In this document: in pieces, positions 44,901 to 57,105 of the stretch | Layout of the letters: each line of letters opens with the position of its first letter | Numbering within the stretch: position 1 is the stretch's first letter | From: Calliphora vicina | Lineage: Eukaryota; Arthropoda; Insecta; Diptera; Calliphoridae | Assembly: GCF_958450345.1 (NCBI RefSeq) | Contig: NC_088780.1 | Span: 67,417,533 to 67,481,532, forward strand | Direction: 5' to 3' | DNA length: 64,000 nt | Made by a program: the position numbers and the translations under genes | Notes under the pieces: generated by a model | What the model saw: only the letters and a program-made list of their open reading frames with translations | The model's database searches: none | What the model was told of the DNA's origin: nothing

Positions 44901-45829
44901 AATGACATGCGAAATTGTATTTGTTCTTCCTAGACCCTCTTTAGCAAATGATGGAAATGAATTTATTACTATTCGTAATAGCTTTTCTTGTGTGTCATTT
45001 AAAATCTTTCGTTCAGGTGACTCAATTATTGTTTCTAAAGAAAAAGCTGATTTGATGCCGGATATGAAAGCATTAGGTAACAAATCATACAGTCTCCAGA
45101 AGTCAATACCGAGGTATAAGTTTTGGGATAAATTTGGAATTATGTATAAAATTATATCCTTTGTATCACCACGAAAACCACGTCTTGTGACTGACCATCT
45201 GCAGTTTTAACTACGGACTTAATATGTTTGAAATTAATTTTAGTCTCTAAAAATTCTTTAGCAGCCTGTGCACCTAAACAGCTCACTGAGGCTCCTGTGT
45301 CCAACAACCCAGAAACAGTCTTGCCAAATAGTTGTACCTCAGCGTACGGCCTAATGTCATTTGGTTTATCATAAATGGTGCTTAACAGACTACGACGCGA
45401 ATACTTAACATTCCTCCAATAATTGCGTATACGTTCAGTTGAACGCATTTGTTTCAAACTGGTTATAGGTTCATTAAATATTTCTGCCCGTTTCGCATTG
45501 TATTCTGCTAATCTAATATGAAATGGTTTCAAGTAAGTGGGTGGTGTAGATGACCACACTTTGCCCTCACGAGTGGAGTTTTGAGATGAAGCAATTTTAA
45601 CATTAGTGTTCCTTAAAAGTTTAGTGTGGTTATCATTATCAGAATTAAATGATGCACCGACAGTAGTGTTAATGGAAATAGCAGGTTGTTGTGAAACTGT
45701 TTTGGTTTCATTTTTAGATAAATCAGGGGTATTTAAAGTATCGTACAATTCGGTTTCTAGTCGGTACTGGTTGATTGGTTCCGTCTGCGTGCACTGGTCG
45801 GTGCACTCGACATGAAGTTTTTTGAGTGG
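41999..45829 (-). pseudogene. pol: Gypsy-B pro-pol, copy B2 (multiple lesions)
   Basis: Same domain order as B1. Protease frame is broken by a 25-bp deletion at about 45177, shared with B3 and B4. RT is open (YLDD present). RNase H has a private 27-bp in-frame deletion (about 43776) that removes the HASLKWL segment, and the 1-bp loss near 43706 is shared with B1. Integrase keeps its zinc-binding and D,D35E regions (42532 to about 43700) but its C-terminus is cut by a 356-bp insertion (42227-42582). This copy carries the lesions of both its left and right neighbours. Confidence 0.9.
42227..42582. mobile_element. 356-bp insertion in B2 integrase
   Basis: The insertion is absent from B1, B3 and B4, which read straight across TTTTTTCATTGCG. 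It may be flanked by a duplication of TTTTTTC, but the T run makes this ambiguous. On the minus strand it contains CCCCTGAAGAAGTTTGAAAC and CGAAACGTTGGG. I associate such sequence with the ends of Penelope-like retroelements, but this assignment is tentative. Confidence 0.6.
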
Positions 45830-45835
45830 CTATTA

Positions 45836-47282
45836 CATTGTGCGCATTTAGGTTTATATACATTGGCCAAGCCACAACCATAACAAAACACTTGTCTATC
45901 TTCCAAACAATCTTGGTAACGGTGTCCTGATTTTCGACAGTTCCAACAGACTAGTGAATTGCAGAAACATCCTCACCGTTAGGAAGTATAGCCTCATCAA
46001 GTTCATGAATTTGCCTTTTACCACCTGGCAAACTTTTCGGAAAATTTTGCTTTCTACCCATATCTTGCAAGAAGAATTCTCTGCGACGACAAATATCACG
46101 AAGTTCAGATACTGAAGTAATTTTCAAATTTAGAATTTCGTGTTGAATCTCAGGTAACAAATTACGTCTTAATATTTCTACTAAAATTCTTTCACTTAAT
46201 GGTTCTGCTAACCTGTCAGAGATATCAATGACAGCCTCATAGAATGCATCGAAACTTTCATTGTATTTTTGCTTTCTATCTCTGATCATCTCACGCAAAT
46301 CTATATCAGTTCTTGAATCTTTATATTGTTTGCGTAAAGCTGAACATAATTGTGGCCATTTAATCAATGATACCGATTGGTGATATCTCCAAAACCAATC
46401 ATTGGCTTTGGAATCGAACAAAGTAGAGATATGATCACATAGTAAATCGAAATTCCCGTTAAGAGTTTGGTTTGTTAAGGCCTCTACTCGGTAAAGAAAA
46501 CTATCGACTGACATACCACGCGAGTCTCCTGAAAATCGTATTTTCCAATTATGTATAATGTGCCCTATTTTATCAGGTCTAAACGAGGACATATTGGATA
46601 CGTTATGAACGTCACCTTCTCTATTGGAATGGGTATTAAAATGAGCTGATGTTAACCCCAGTAAGCCTTCAAGACTTTGCTGATCTACTGGTGAATGGTT
46701 CACAACTGGCGACGTTGATCTTTCTTGTGGCTGGGAATTCCTATCGTTAATGGTAGAAGGTTGTGTATTTAACTGTAACCTACGAAAACCTGCCTCTATA
46801 TTGGTTTCGATTAGCCTGGTCAATGTCTGACTCAGGCTGGTAAGCATTTCTGCCTGTTGTGCGCCAACAGCAGCAGTTACCATATTCCGGAGGTGATCAC
46901 GTTGATCTTGTGGGGAACTACCAGACAAAGACATTCGTTGTTGCTGTGTTGCTTCGCCATTAGGATCGGACGGTGGAGATGATATGCCGATCGATCTATT
47001 TACATCATAACTAATAGCTTTTTGAACTTGAGATCTAGTTGTCATTGGTGGAGGTATAATACTTTTAGAACTTGGTGTTGATACTGTAAGTCTATTACCA
47101 CAAATAGGACAATTAGGTCTAGTTTTTACATTTTTCTGATAGCAAGATTTATGAAGGGGGTGTCCACAAGGTGAGTTGTATAAATAAATTGCATCACTAA
47201 TAACGTGATTACATATGGCACAATTAAGTAGATTGGTACCTGTATCACCAGTAATCAAATCATTTGGTTCTCTAGAAGTCAT
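45836..47282 (-). CDS. gag: Gypsy-B Gag with N-terminal RING-H2 finger, copy B2
   Basis: 443 codons run from 47282 to TAG at 45951, nearly identical to B1 (one Val-to-Gly change near the C-terminus). The RING-H2 cysteines and histidines are all present at residues 21-61, followed by the capsid domain. The CCHC knuckle lies past the stop in the shifted frame, as in B1. Conservation of the finger in three copies argues that it was functional in the founder. The spacing to the small RING gene is 211 bp. Confidence 0.85.
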
Positions 47283-47493
47283 TGTGATAAACTATTATTA
47301 TAAAAACTTGTATTAACCAAAAAAATAATTAAGATTAAAATCCAAGAAAATCTAAAATTTCCCTTTTCTAGAGACTAGAATTTAAAAATTAATCACTAAC
47401 AAATAAGAAAAAATTATTAAATTAATTTAAAAAAATAGTTTATTAAACAAAAAAAAAGTATAAAAAATATGTATATGTATAGATCAAAAGAAA

Positions 47494-47694
47494 TTAGAAT
47501 TTCTCTTTCGGCATTTGCTTTTCTTCTCTCTTACATTGAGGACATTCTCGGAACATATCAAAGTATGTGTCTATGCACATAAGGTGAAAAATATGTCTAC
47601 AAGTCCACAATATTAAAATTTCATGCGATCGTAAAATATAACCATTACAAACTTCACAAATCTTTTCTGATTTTTCAGGGACCTTACTGCCCAT
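47494..47694 (-). CDS. Small stand-alone RING-H2 protein of gypsy-B, B2
   Basis: A 66-codon ORF upstream of gag. Residues 13-54 match a RING-H2 finger: C13-x2-C16-x15-C32-x-H34-x2-H37-x2-C40-x10-C51-x2-C54. The flanks are short and lysine-rich, so the protein is almost all finger. Its zinc-ligand spacing is nearly the same as that of the RING at the start of Gag, so the two may have arisen by duplication, though the sequences have diverged. RING-H2 domains usually recruit E2 enzymes for ubiquitin transfer, and an accessory ligase acting on host defence or on Gag turnover is conceivable but unproven. It is intact only here; B1 is split by a MITE, and in B3 and B4 it is lost or outside the window. 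Confidence 0.75.
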   Translation of the reverse strand: MGSKVPEKSEKICEVCNGYILRSHEILILWTCRHIFHLMCIDTYFDMFRECPQCKREEKQMPKEKF

Positions 47695-47723
47695 TATGAT
47701 ATTCTAAAAAAATAAATAAATTT

Positions 47724-48020
47724 TTATTCAGAATTTGTTTTTTTTTTTTTTTTTTTTTTCAAAAAAAATGTAAACGAATTTAAAAAAACAACGTTTTGTT
47801 GTATAGGTAAATTTGTCAACAAAAATATAGAAAAATGAATAGATTTTAAAACTAGTAAAAAAAAGAAAAGTCTAATATATAGGAACATAACTTTTGGTTG
47901 GCACTTCCTTGAATTGAGGCAAATAGTCATTCCAATCCCAAAAATAACAGAAACAAAAAGAAAGTAGGGATTAAACCAAGGAAAAATCTTCCCTAACGGT
48001 ATGCGTTTAGTATTAAACAA
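47724..48020 (-). CDS. Hydrophobic leader ORF of gypsy-B, B2 (doubtful)
   Basis: 98 codons. The first 75 or so residues match the B1 ORF at 37783-38094, with two hydrophobic stretches; the tail is changed by a deletion and runs into a poly-lysine tract from a T run. Function is not recognised, and the ORF may be spurious. Confidence 0.3.
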   Translation of the reverse strand: MFNTKRIPLGKIFPWFNPYFLFVSVIFGIGMTICLNSRKCQPKVMFLYIRLFFFLLVLKSIHFSIFLLTNLPIQQNVVFLNSFTFFLKKKKKKKTNSE

Positions 48021-48280
48021 ACTACATCAATTCCAGAAAGGGTTAATATTTCGGTGATTAAATCATAAACTCACATTATGAAAATGTTGTTTATGCATTT
48101 TGAAAATGTTGGTTAACATCTACATCAATAAGACTGTTAATTCCCACATCTCAATGCATAATAGCAAAATTAAGAAAAACGAAAAATAAAAGAAAAAAAA
48201 TAGAAATAGAAATAGAGCCACACACACTAATTTGAATAAAATTCAAATGATTTTCTAAATGGTAAAATTCTATAGTGTGG

Positions 48281-48298
48281 GCCCCACGTTGGGCGCCA
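48281..48298 (-). promoter_or_regulatory. Gypsy-B primer-binding site (tRNA-Lys type), B2
   Basis: TGGCGCCCAACGTGGGGC on the sense strand, identical to B1. Confidence 0.85.
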
Positions 48299-48311
48299 AA
48301 AATTATCTATC

Positions 48312-51300
48312 TGTAGCATGTAACGTTTTGTAAAAATCAATAATATTCTTTTCTTTTGAGGAGGTTAAAAGCGATAGCATGCAACTTGTTTCCGGCTAAT
48401 TTATCGTCGGCAATTGGGTGGATTCTCAGCCTCTTAGACCCCTTTGTTAGAAGACAAAACTACAAATTCGATAATTTTGATGTGCATGCTAGTAATATTA
48501 GAAAAGAGAGTAAAAATAAGAAAATTTAAATCTATTCGATATCCTACAATCAATATTGACCAAGTTGTGATTGTTGTTGTCACAACATAAATCCCCTCCC
48601 AACCATGATCATGTAATTTTTGCCGTGAATATTATACATGATCCCAGACTGCATTACCTACACCATCAGTAGCCTTTGGAATCAAACAATTAGAGAATTT
48701 AGTTCATCTTTTTAACAATATTTATTAATAAAAATAGAAATTAGATTAAGCATTATTTTTATGCCAACAATAAATTAAATCTAGCTTACTACAAAACTTA
48801 TTCTTGAGCTCATTATAACAAAAATATGAAAAGATATATGCAAAAATCACGAAAAATGTATTTTTAGGCGTCTAATTCTGTTGCCCTAATATTTTTCTAT
48901 TAAAACCAAAAATAAAAGAAAATATAAATAAAATAATCACAAAAAATACAAAAAAAAAATAATTAGAAAATTACTTTGCCTCCAGTAGGTATTGAACCCG
49001 GTCAACAAATGTTGCAACACCGATAAACATACGGGTATTGGATGTTCAACATTTTTATGGTGACCGATTTTTTTTTATGGGCCCCCAAAGTTTCTGAAAA
49101 TCAGTGGGGCCTCTAAAAAAGGTGTCATCAGTTTTTGGTTAACAGCTAATTCAGACTTTGTGATACGGCTTAACTTTATATGGCAATAATATACCTAAGA
49201 GTCCGCCAAATAAATTTTGTTAAAATTTGTTTCCAAAAAATAGCTTTTTCGTGCACTTTTGTTGAAAAAATATAGTAAGAAAATTTTTTTTTTTTACTTT
49301 TTTTAGAATAACTTCCAGGGTCTCCTAATTTTTCACTAACAATATTTAGTAAAGTTGTAGCTACGGTAAAGCTGAACAACTCTTGAGAACATATCAATGC
49401 ATTCTGAACATATCTAGTCACTCTAAATAGCACATAAAAATCACTTTGTACCTTAACAATTTTCGTTTTTACTATTTTTTGACGCTAAAACAAAGATTTT
49501 TTGTTAAAATAGTATGATCAAGTCCACACTTCTATGTTGTGCTGTATTATTTACTCGGCTGATGTGTTCGGAATGGGGATCAGTGAGTGGAACCTCAATG
49601 TCACACATTTAAAAAAAAATCGCCAAAAAGCGATTTATGATCCGAATGAGCTGAAATTTAAAAAATAGATATTCCTTGAGAAGGTCTACAAAAATATGCT
49701 TTTATCTGTAGGTTATCTCTTTTAGTTCAAGAGATATTTAGGATTAATTTTTTTTTAAATTTTGATCGATCTTTATTTTGTATTTTATATATGATGGGCC
49801 TACGAAAGGTCGAAATTTGTTTTTTATATATGACGTATATTTGCGATAAAATTCTAAAGAAAATAAAACAAATCTGATAACAATTATTTCGTCCCTGTAA
49901 AAAGTTACACGCATCCAAAGTTGAAGCATCTTTTTATATATTTCAGCTTTGTATGCATGTGTTTTTTAAGTCTTTTCCCAAAAAAGTGCCCATATTTTTA
50001 CTTTTATAAAAAACTAATTTTCTTCGTGGCTATATACACTTTTCTATGATTTGGAAAGATAACTTAATGCAAAAACGTATAAAGTAATACTTGACTAACT
50101 TAAGCGGACATTGTAGCCCCCAGCCCAATCCAAACTTGGCCAATTTTGAAACAAAATTTTAGGTTTGAGTAAAAAATTCTAAAAACGCAATGCACCGATC
50201 CTCAAAAACTCATCATATTTGTATAGCCCTATATATTGTTTATACACATACGAAACGTTTTTACTATCATACTGTAAATAACGTCAAGTGGGCTGTTTTC
50301 TAAAAAAAACTCAGTTTTTGGAACACATTTTCCCCGTTTTAGGAATTTTGCTGTTTGAAAACAAAGAATGGCAACATTAGTGATGCTATTGACTTAAGAA
50401 CATTTAGATCTATTTTATTTCCAAATTTTATTGTGATGTCTGTAACTGTTCAAATTTTACATTAATTCAAAGTTTTTATTTTTCTTGATGGAAAATCACC
50501 ATTTTATAATATTGTTAGTTTTTATGGTAAAATACGTCCGAAAAAACACAAAATTAATCCATTTCACTAAAATGTCAATCTCCAAGTCATAAGGTCTCCA
50601 CCGATATCAAAAACTTATATAAAAAGCTTATATTTACTCTTCAGAAGCTCCACAAACCTTGCCCACTTTCAAAAATTTTAAAGTTTTTTCATATCTTGCA
50701 TCAAGCCGGTCTTGCATGATCAAGATTGGATAAAGTGATGCGCCCGGATCATACCGATAATGATTTGCCCATTCTTCGTTATTCCAGCACAATAGAGAAG
50801 TATACACTCTAACATACATTTTTAACAAAAAATTATTGTTTTAGAATCAAAAAATAGTAAAAAACTAAAAATTTTAAGCTATAAAGTGATTTCTGACAGC
50901 TATTTAGAATGTCTAGGTATGTTCGGATTGCATTGATATGTTCACAAGAGTTATTCAAATTTACCGTAGCTACAACTTTGCAAGATATTGTTATTGAAAA
51001 ATTAGGAGTCCCTGGAAGTTATTCTAAAAAAAGTAAAAAAAAAAAATGTTCTTCCTATATTTTTTCAACAAAAGTGCTCGTAAAAGCTATTTTTTGGAAA
51101 CAAATTTTAACAAAATTTATTTTGCGGAATCATAGCTATATTATTGCCATATAAAGTTAAGCCGTATCACAAAGTCTGAATTAGCTGCTAACCAAAAACT
51201 GATGACACCTTTTTTAGAGGCCCCACTGTTTTTCAGAAACTTTGGGGGCCCATAAAAAAAAATCGGTCACCAAAATGGGAAAACTGAGTATAGGGTTTTA

Positions 51301-53956
51301 CTACCCTTTGGTAGTAGAGTCGAACCTATACTGTCATGTTCTTGTGTTTTTCCAAAAGTCTCCATTTGTTGCATAGTGTTATTTAACAATAGCGCACTTT
51401 TTAAACAAAAAAAAAACATTAAAATTTTAATCGAGTATTAGATCTACATATTAAATTAATCATAATTTTACTTTTATTTTAAATTATTAATATAATAACG
51501 TTTTGATTAAAATTTAAAACAATGAAAATTAGTGCAAGCAAATAAATGAAAAAAAATGCAACGTTGTGGTCTAAAAATAGACTGTGGTGAGTTTGACAAA
51601 TTGCGGCGAATTCATATTGACCAATCAAAATGAGTTTATTTTTAGCAAAACTTGTTTTGATTTATGAATAAAATAATTAAAAACGTTTTTATTAATATTT
51701 GCATTAATTCTTAATATTTTCATTTATGTTTGCACTTATTTTAATGGTTTTTTTATTTACCAACTGATTATGATATTATTTTTTTTTTTATAGGGGGGAA
51801 AGGAAACGGGAATTTTAGGAATTAAAGGAACAAAGTTAACATAATTAATTTTTAACATATATACAAAATGTTGTTAGCAGAGCCACCAACACAAATGTTT
51901 TTCATTATTATAACTTTGTTATCTTTTAGGTATTTAGATAATTTAGGAAATAAAAAAAAACGAATCACTTACATAGGTATGGGTACACTGGAACTCCAAC
52001 GATGAAAGATCTTTCAGGATGTAGTGGTGAGGAATCGGGATTAGGGATAATAGGATTTAAAAGGGATTTTTTTTTATATATATTTAAATTTTAATCGTTA
52101 TTAAATAAAAAAATGATTTATCGTATGTAATTTTATACAAATAAAATTCGTTTCTCTAATTTTTTTCTATTTTTTTATGTCACCCTTATTTTATTTACCC
52201 GCACTGTACTGTTATAACTGACAACGATTGTTTTTGCTCACTTATCTCAGTTGAAACTTACGATATCATTTATAAAGCCTCTCTTTTTATATTTATTTAT
52301 AGAATTTAGATCATTTAAACAATATTGTTCTTATTTTCTTCTTTTAATTTTGTTTTGGCACTAAATTGACAGTTTTTTTTTATTTTTTTTTTTTTTTTGA
52401 CGTTTATTTTCAATTATTTTCTTAAATTTTGATCGTGATTTTTGCATTTACAGTGTAAACATTAAAAATATAGAAACAAAATAGACAAATTATATCACTT
52501 TTACTTAAATATTTAAAAAAAATGAATTCAAAGTTAAAAAAATTGTCTTAAGCCCGTCGCAAATATGGATTTTGTGGTACTTTTGCCGTTTTCGGGGAAA
52601 TAACGCAAGTAACTATTTAATATATTGTTATTTTTATAATTTGCGATTTTATTTCTTTTTCTTTTTAGATAACTAATATTTCAATGTTCTTCACAACAAT
52701 CACTTAAAAGTTCTGGCACTGTCTTTATGTAGTTTAAGGTTCTTTATTATTATTTAATTAAAAATTTTCACTTTTTGCAATTTTTAATTTCTTTGTAAAT
52801 TTTTCACAATTAAATAAATTTTTCTTTACGTTTTTTTTTTCTTGTTTTCTTGATGTGGAAATTTTGTTTAAGCATACAGATTTTGTGATTCTTCTGGGAA
52901 AACTTTTACTCACAGATTTATACTATTTTCAGTGTACTCTTGTGTAATTATCCCGTCCGAGATTAACGTTGGTGGGCCAAAAAAAATCGAGCTGCAGGCT
53001 TTGTGGTCTCCAAGGCACAGAAATTACGCCAATAAATGACACCGAAGTCTAAGGGATCAAAATTCAGTTTTTGTGGTTAAGTTTTAATTTAGATTTTAGT
53101 ATGAATGTTGGCTTTTCTTTGGCTGACATTACCTTTTGCTACCAATCAACTACGTTAGAGCCAATAAAACAGATTTCTTTTCCTTTTTGGTTTATGTAGT
53201 TTCTGATGTTGAAAATTATACCTAATTAGGTGAAAAAAATATCTTTAGGTAGAGAAATCTTTTCTTGCTCATAATAGAATCTAGAGATTATCAAAGGTTT
53301 TATACACATTTTGTTAAACAAAATGTGTGCGAAACCAAAAAAATATTGTTTATCTAATAAAACCCTGATAGCTTTGTATTTAGCAAACAGAAATAGACAG
53401 TATAATTTACTTACAAGAAACAACGTTGCGCCGGTAAAAAAAAATAAACTTTATTTGAAAAATTTAGCACTTTTATGTGTAACACACACTTATACACGCC
53501 AGGTGATGATTAAAAGGAAAAGACAAATTTTAACGGCGTTAGCCTATATATACCTCAAAAAAATTCCTGAAATCCTGGAAAAATAATGTTACCACAAATA
53601 CATACATAAGATTCGCATAAACATTAACCCCTAACTTCACTCCAAATACTCGTTACTGCATTATCCACACATAAATGCATGAACAAACACAGATTTGTAT
53701 TTCATTAGTCATTATAATGTTAATAACATTATTTTTATTTAAAAATATTGTTTCATTTGAAAATAAATCTCGCTTAACAAGGGTCATAAGTGTGAGAAAT
53801 TCTTTTTGAAATTGACTTTGGGTCTGCAATCATTTTAGCAAAATTTTCTGAAAAAAAGTAAACTTTTATACAAAAAAAAATTTATTTACAAATTGTAAAA
53901 ACTCATTAAAAATTTTTCTCTATAAATAAATTTATACGACTACAAGCGCCTCTACA
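48312..53956 (-). repeat. Gypsy-B LTR shared by B2 and B3, enlarged by an insertion
   Basis: Same LTR as 38386-41872, but the segment equivalent to about 29139-29337 is replaced by 2.3 kb of foreign DNA (about 49049-51378). The U3 side, with TATA and the palindrome at 53304-53328, is intact. Confidence 0.6.
49049..51378. mobile_element. Foldback element with about 500-bp inverted repeats in B3 LTR
   Basis: The arms at about 49059-49555 and 50775-51271 are imperfect reverse complements, beginning GGTGACCGATTTTTTT and continuing through GGGCCCCCAAAGTTTCTGA. The 1.2-kb centre has no recognisable gene. About 100 bp at 51272-51378 beyond the right arm contain a small hairpin (AGTATAGG...CCTATACT). 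No target duplication is seen, and about 200 bp of host LTR were lost, so this is not a simple insertion. Confidence 0.75.
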
Positions 53957-53968
53957 TTACCCCCTGCC
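53957..53968 (-). promoter_or_regulatory. Gypsy-B polypurine tract, B3
   Basis: The sense strand reads GGCAGGGGGTAA, one G shorter than B1 and B2. Confidence 0.6.
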
Positions 53969-54082
53969 AAAATCAGATTTGGGGTGGTAACACGACAAAT
54001 ATGATACCGATTGTAGGAGATAAAAAAAAATAACATCATAAAAAAAAAAATAAAAAAAATCAATGGAAATAAGAGTTAACGC

Positions 54083-57000
54083 TCACTGACGTATGTCCTT
54101 TGCATGGTAAACACCAACCAATCGTCCAGTAAGGTCCTCTAACTCGTAGTAACAGGTACCAGTTTTCTTCCTTATTCTTGCCTTTACAAATGGTGGAGCC
54201 AATTTAGCATTGAATCCCTTTTCAAAATTACTTTGTTTGAAATTTCTTCTATATACCTCTTGTCCGACAGTGTAATTAACCTCTTTTGAACGTAAATTGT
54301 AAATTTTTTCATTGCGTTGTTGTTGCTTGACCATATTTTTGACAGCTCTAGCCCGAATTAAATCAAATGTATCCTCACGATTAAAGTTAACAGATCTGTC
54401 CTCCAACATTTCCAATTTACGAAGCAATTCATACGATTTGCCATTGTTAATCATATGTTGTCCAAAAGCCATATAATAAGGTGAAGTACCTATAGAGGCA
54501 TGTACAGCCGAACGTAAAGCACAACTGATACTACTGAGGTATTCATCCCAATTAGTTTGGTCATGTTTTATGTACGCCCTTATCGCAGATAATACTGAGC
54601 GATTTACGCGCTCAGAAGCATTGGATTGGGGCGAATATATTGCCGTATAAACATGGTTAATGCCGTAATTTTGTAATAATTTGTTGAATTGATTTGATTT
54701 AAATTGTGAGCCATTATCAGATACTATAACTTCTGAAGTGCCAAAAGTATGGAAAAGCTCTTGTTCCAGATAATTAATTACAATATCAGCTGTAAATTTC
54801 TTTATTGGTTTTAAAAAACAAAATTTGGAAAAGTGATCCATTACTATGAAAATACCTACATTCCCAGTTTTTGAACGGGGATAGGGACCTAAAAAGTCTA
54901 TATAGAGTTTTTGGAAGAACCTGTGAGTTTCAGATGTTTTACCCATTGGAGGTCGCATGATAAAATTTGGATGTTTAGTACCCTTGCACGTATCGCAATT
55001 GTTAATGTAATCTCTAACATCATTTAGTAGATTCGGCCAAAAGTAAAACCTTCGAATACGTTCTAGTGTTTTCGTAATACCGCCGTGTGCAGAGAGATGA
55101 CTATCATGAGCCTTTTGAAGAACCTCTCTTATTAACTCTCTGGGTAACCATAGCTTCCAAGCGAGATCGTCTTGAACTTTTTCTCCAGAACAGTGCTCCA
55201 TTCTTCTATATAAGTAACCGTCTATTATCTTTAAATCAGGAGTTTTATCTATATTAGCCCTTACTCTGTCCAGTAGTCCCTTATAATCTGTCCCTTGGAA
55301 ATATTCAGAATTTAAATCTACGAAAACTCCAGTATCTTCTAAAACGCACAATTCTAAATCTTTGATTTCGGACAGATCTTCTGTGTTGGCCCTCGAAAAC
55401 GTATCCGGAACTATATTGCGACTGCCTTTGCGATGTTCTATTTTAAAACTGAATCCTTGGAGTTTTAAGGCCCACCTTGCCAACCGAGAACTTAAGTCAG
55501 TTTGGGACATAAGCCACTTCAGCGACGCATGGTCGGTGATGACAGTGAACTCATGCCCTTCCACGTAAGCTCTGAATTTTTTTATACTTAGCATTGCTGC
55601 TAAGCATTCTTGTTCGGTTACCGAGTAGTTACGTTGGGCTTGGTTGAGTTTCTTCGACATGAAGGCGATTGGAACCTCTTCACCCTCCGCAGTTTTTTGA
55701 ACCAATACACTTCCTATTCCAGTGCTGCTTGCATCACAATGTATATAAAAAGGTTTTGCAAAATCAGGGCTATGCAACACTGGGGTAGTTGTCAAGATGG
55801 TCTTTAACTCTTCAAAAGACTGATCAGCTAACTCACTCCAAATAAATTTACGATTTGACTTTAACAACTCTGTTAAAGGTGCAGTTATAGTTGCATAGTT
55901 CCGGATAAACTTCCGATACCAGACAGACATACCCAGAAATCTTCTAAGTTGTTTGACAGATCTTGGTTGTGGGAAATCTATTATAGCCGAAATTTTCGCA
56001 GGATCTGTACGAATCACCCCGTCCCCAACTATATGGCCTAGATAATGGACTTCACGAACGCAGAATTTTGACTTTTCAACATTCAAAGTCAGTCCAGTTG
56101 CACGAAATTGACGAGCCACTTCTCGTAGCACATGCAAATGCCTCTCAAATGTGTCAGACACAATCAACAAATCATCCAGATAGACGTACACTTCCGATCG
56201 CAATTCCGCTGGTACCACCTTGTCCATTAGCCTTGACATAGTCTGGGGCGCATTACAAAGGCCAAAAGGCATAACCTTGTAATGGTACAAGGGGCGACCA
56301 GGAACGGTGAATGCCGTCTTATCTTTCGATGATTTATCGAGAGGTATTTGCCAGAAAGCATCCTTCAAATCAAGACTAGTAATATACTCGGCTTTAGGTA
56401 ATCTTGATAAGATACCATCTATTATAGGCAGTGGGTACGCATCCTTCAGAGTTACTGAGTTGACCTTCCTGCTATCAAGGCATAACCTAACTTTCCCGGG
56501 TTTACGTACTAACACAATAGGTGAAGACCACGCACTATCTGATTCTTCAATTACGTCCATCTCCAACATTCGATCTAGCTCCGCATAAATTAATTTTTCA
56601 ATTGCTGGAGAAACTGGAAAATGACGTTGCTTAATGGGTGTAGCATTACCTACTTCAATGACATGCGAAATTGTATTTGTTCTTCCTAGACCCTCTTTAG
56701 CAAATGATGGAAATGAATTTATTACTATTCGTAATTGCTTTTCTTGTGTGTCATTTAAAATCTTTCGTTCAGGTGACTCAATTATTGTTTCTAAAGAAAA
56801 AGCTGATTTGATGCCGGATATGAAAGCATTAGGTAACAAATCATACAGTCTCCAGAAGTCAATACCGAGGTATAAGTTTTGGGATAAATTTGGAATTATG
56901 TATAAAATTATATCCTTTGTATCACCACGAAAACCACGTCTTGTGACTGACCATCTGCAGTTTTAACTACGGACTTAATATGTTTGAAATTAATTTTAGT

Positions 57001-57104
57001 CTCTAAAAATTCTTTAGCAGCCTGTGCACCTAAACAGCTCACTGAGGCTCCTGTGTCCAACAACCCAGAAACAGTCTTGCCAAATAGTTGTACCTCAGCG
57101 TACG
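54083..57104 (-). pseudogene. pol: Gypsy-B pol, copy B3 (RT-RNase H-integrase open; protease broken; gag missing)
   Basis: A 918-codon frame from the methionine at 56839 to 54083 is uninterrupted. RT active site YLDD lies at residues 220-223, RNase H D369 and D436, the integrase zinc site at H581/H585 and C615/C618, and the catalytic triad at D648, D708 and E743 (exact D-35-E spacing). Upstream, the 25-bp deletion at about 56932 puts protease LDTGAS in another frame. The element then ends at 57104, where protease is fused to LTR sequence of B4, so gag, RING and primer site are absent. Confidence 0.9.
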
Positions 57105-57105
57105 G

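Noticed and set aside
49176..51154. Short ORFs of 61-85 aa in the foldback element arms and centre
   Set aside because: The left- and right-arm ORFs mirror each other because the DNA is an inverted repeat. There is no transposase motif.
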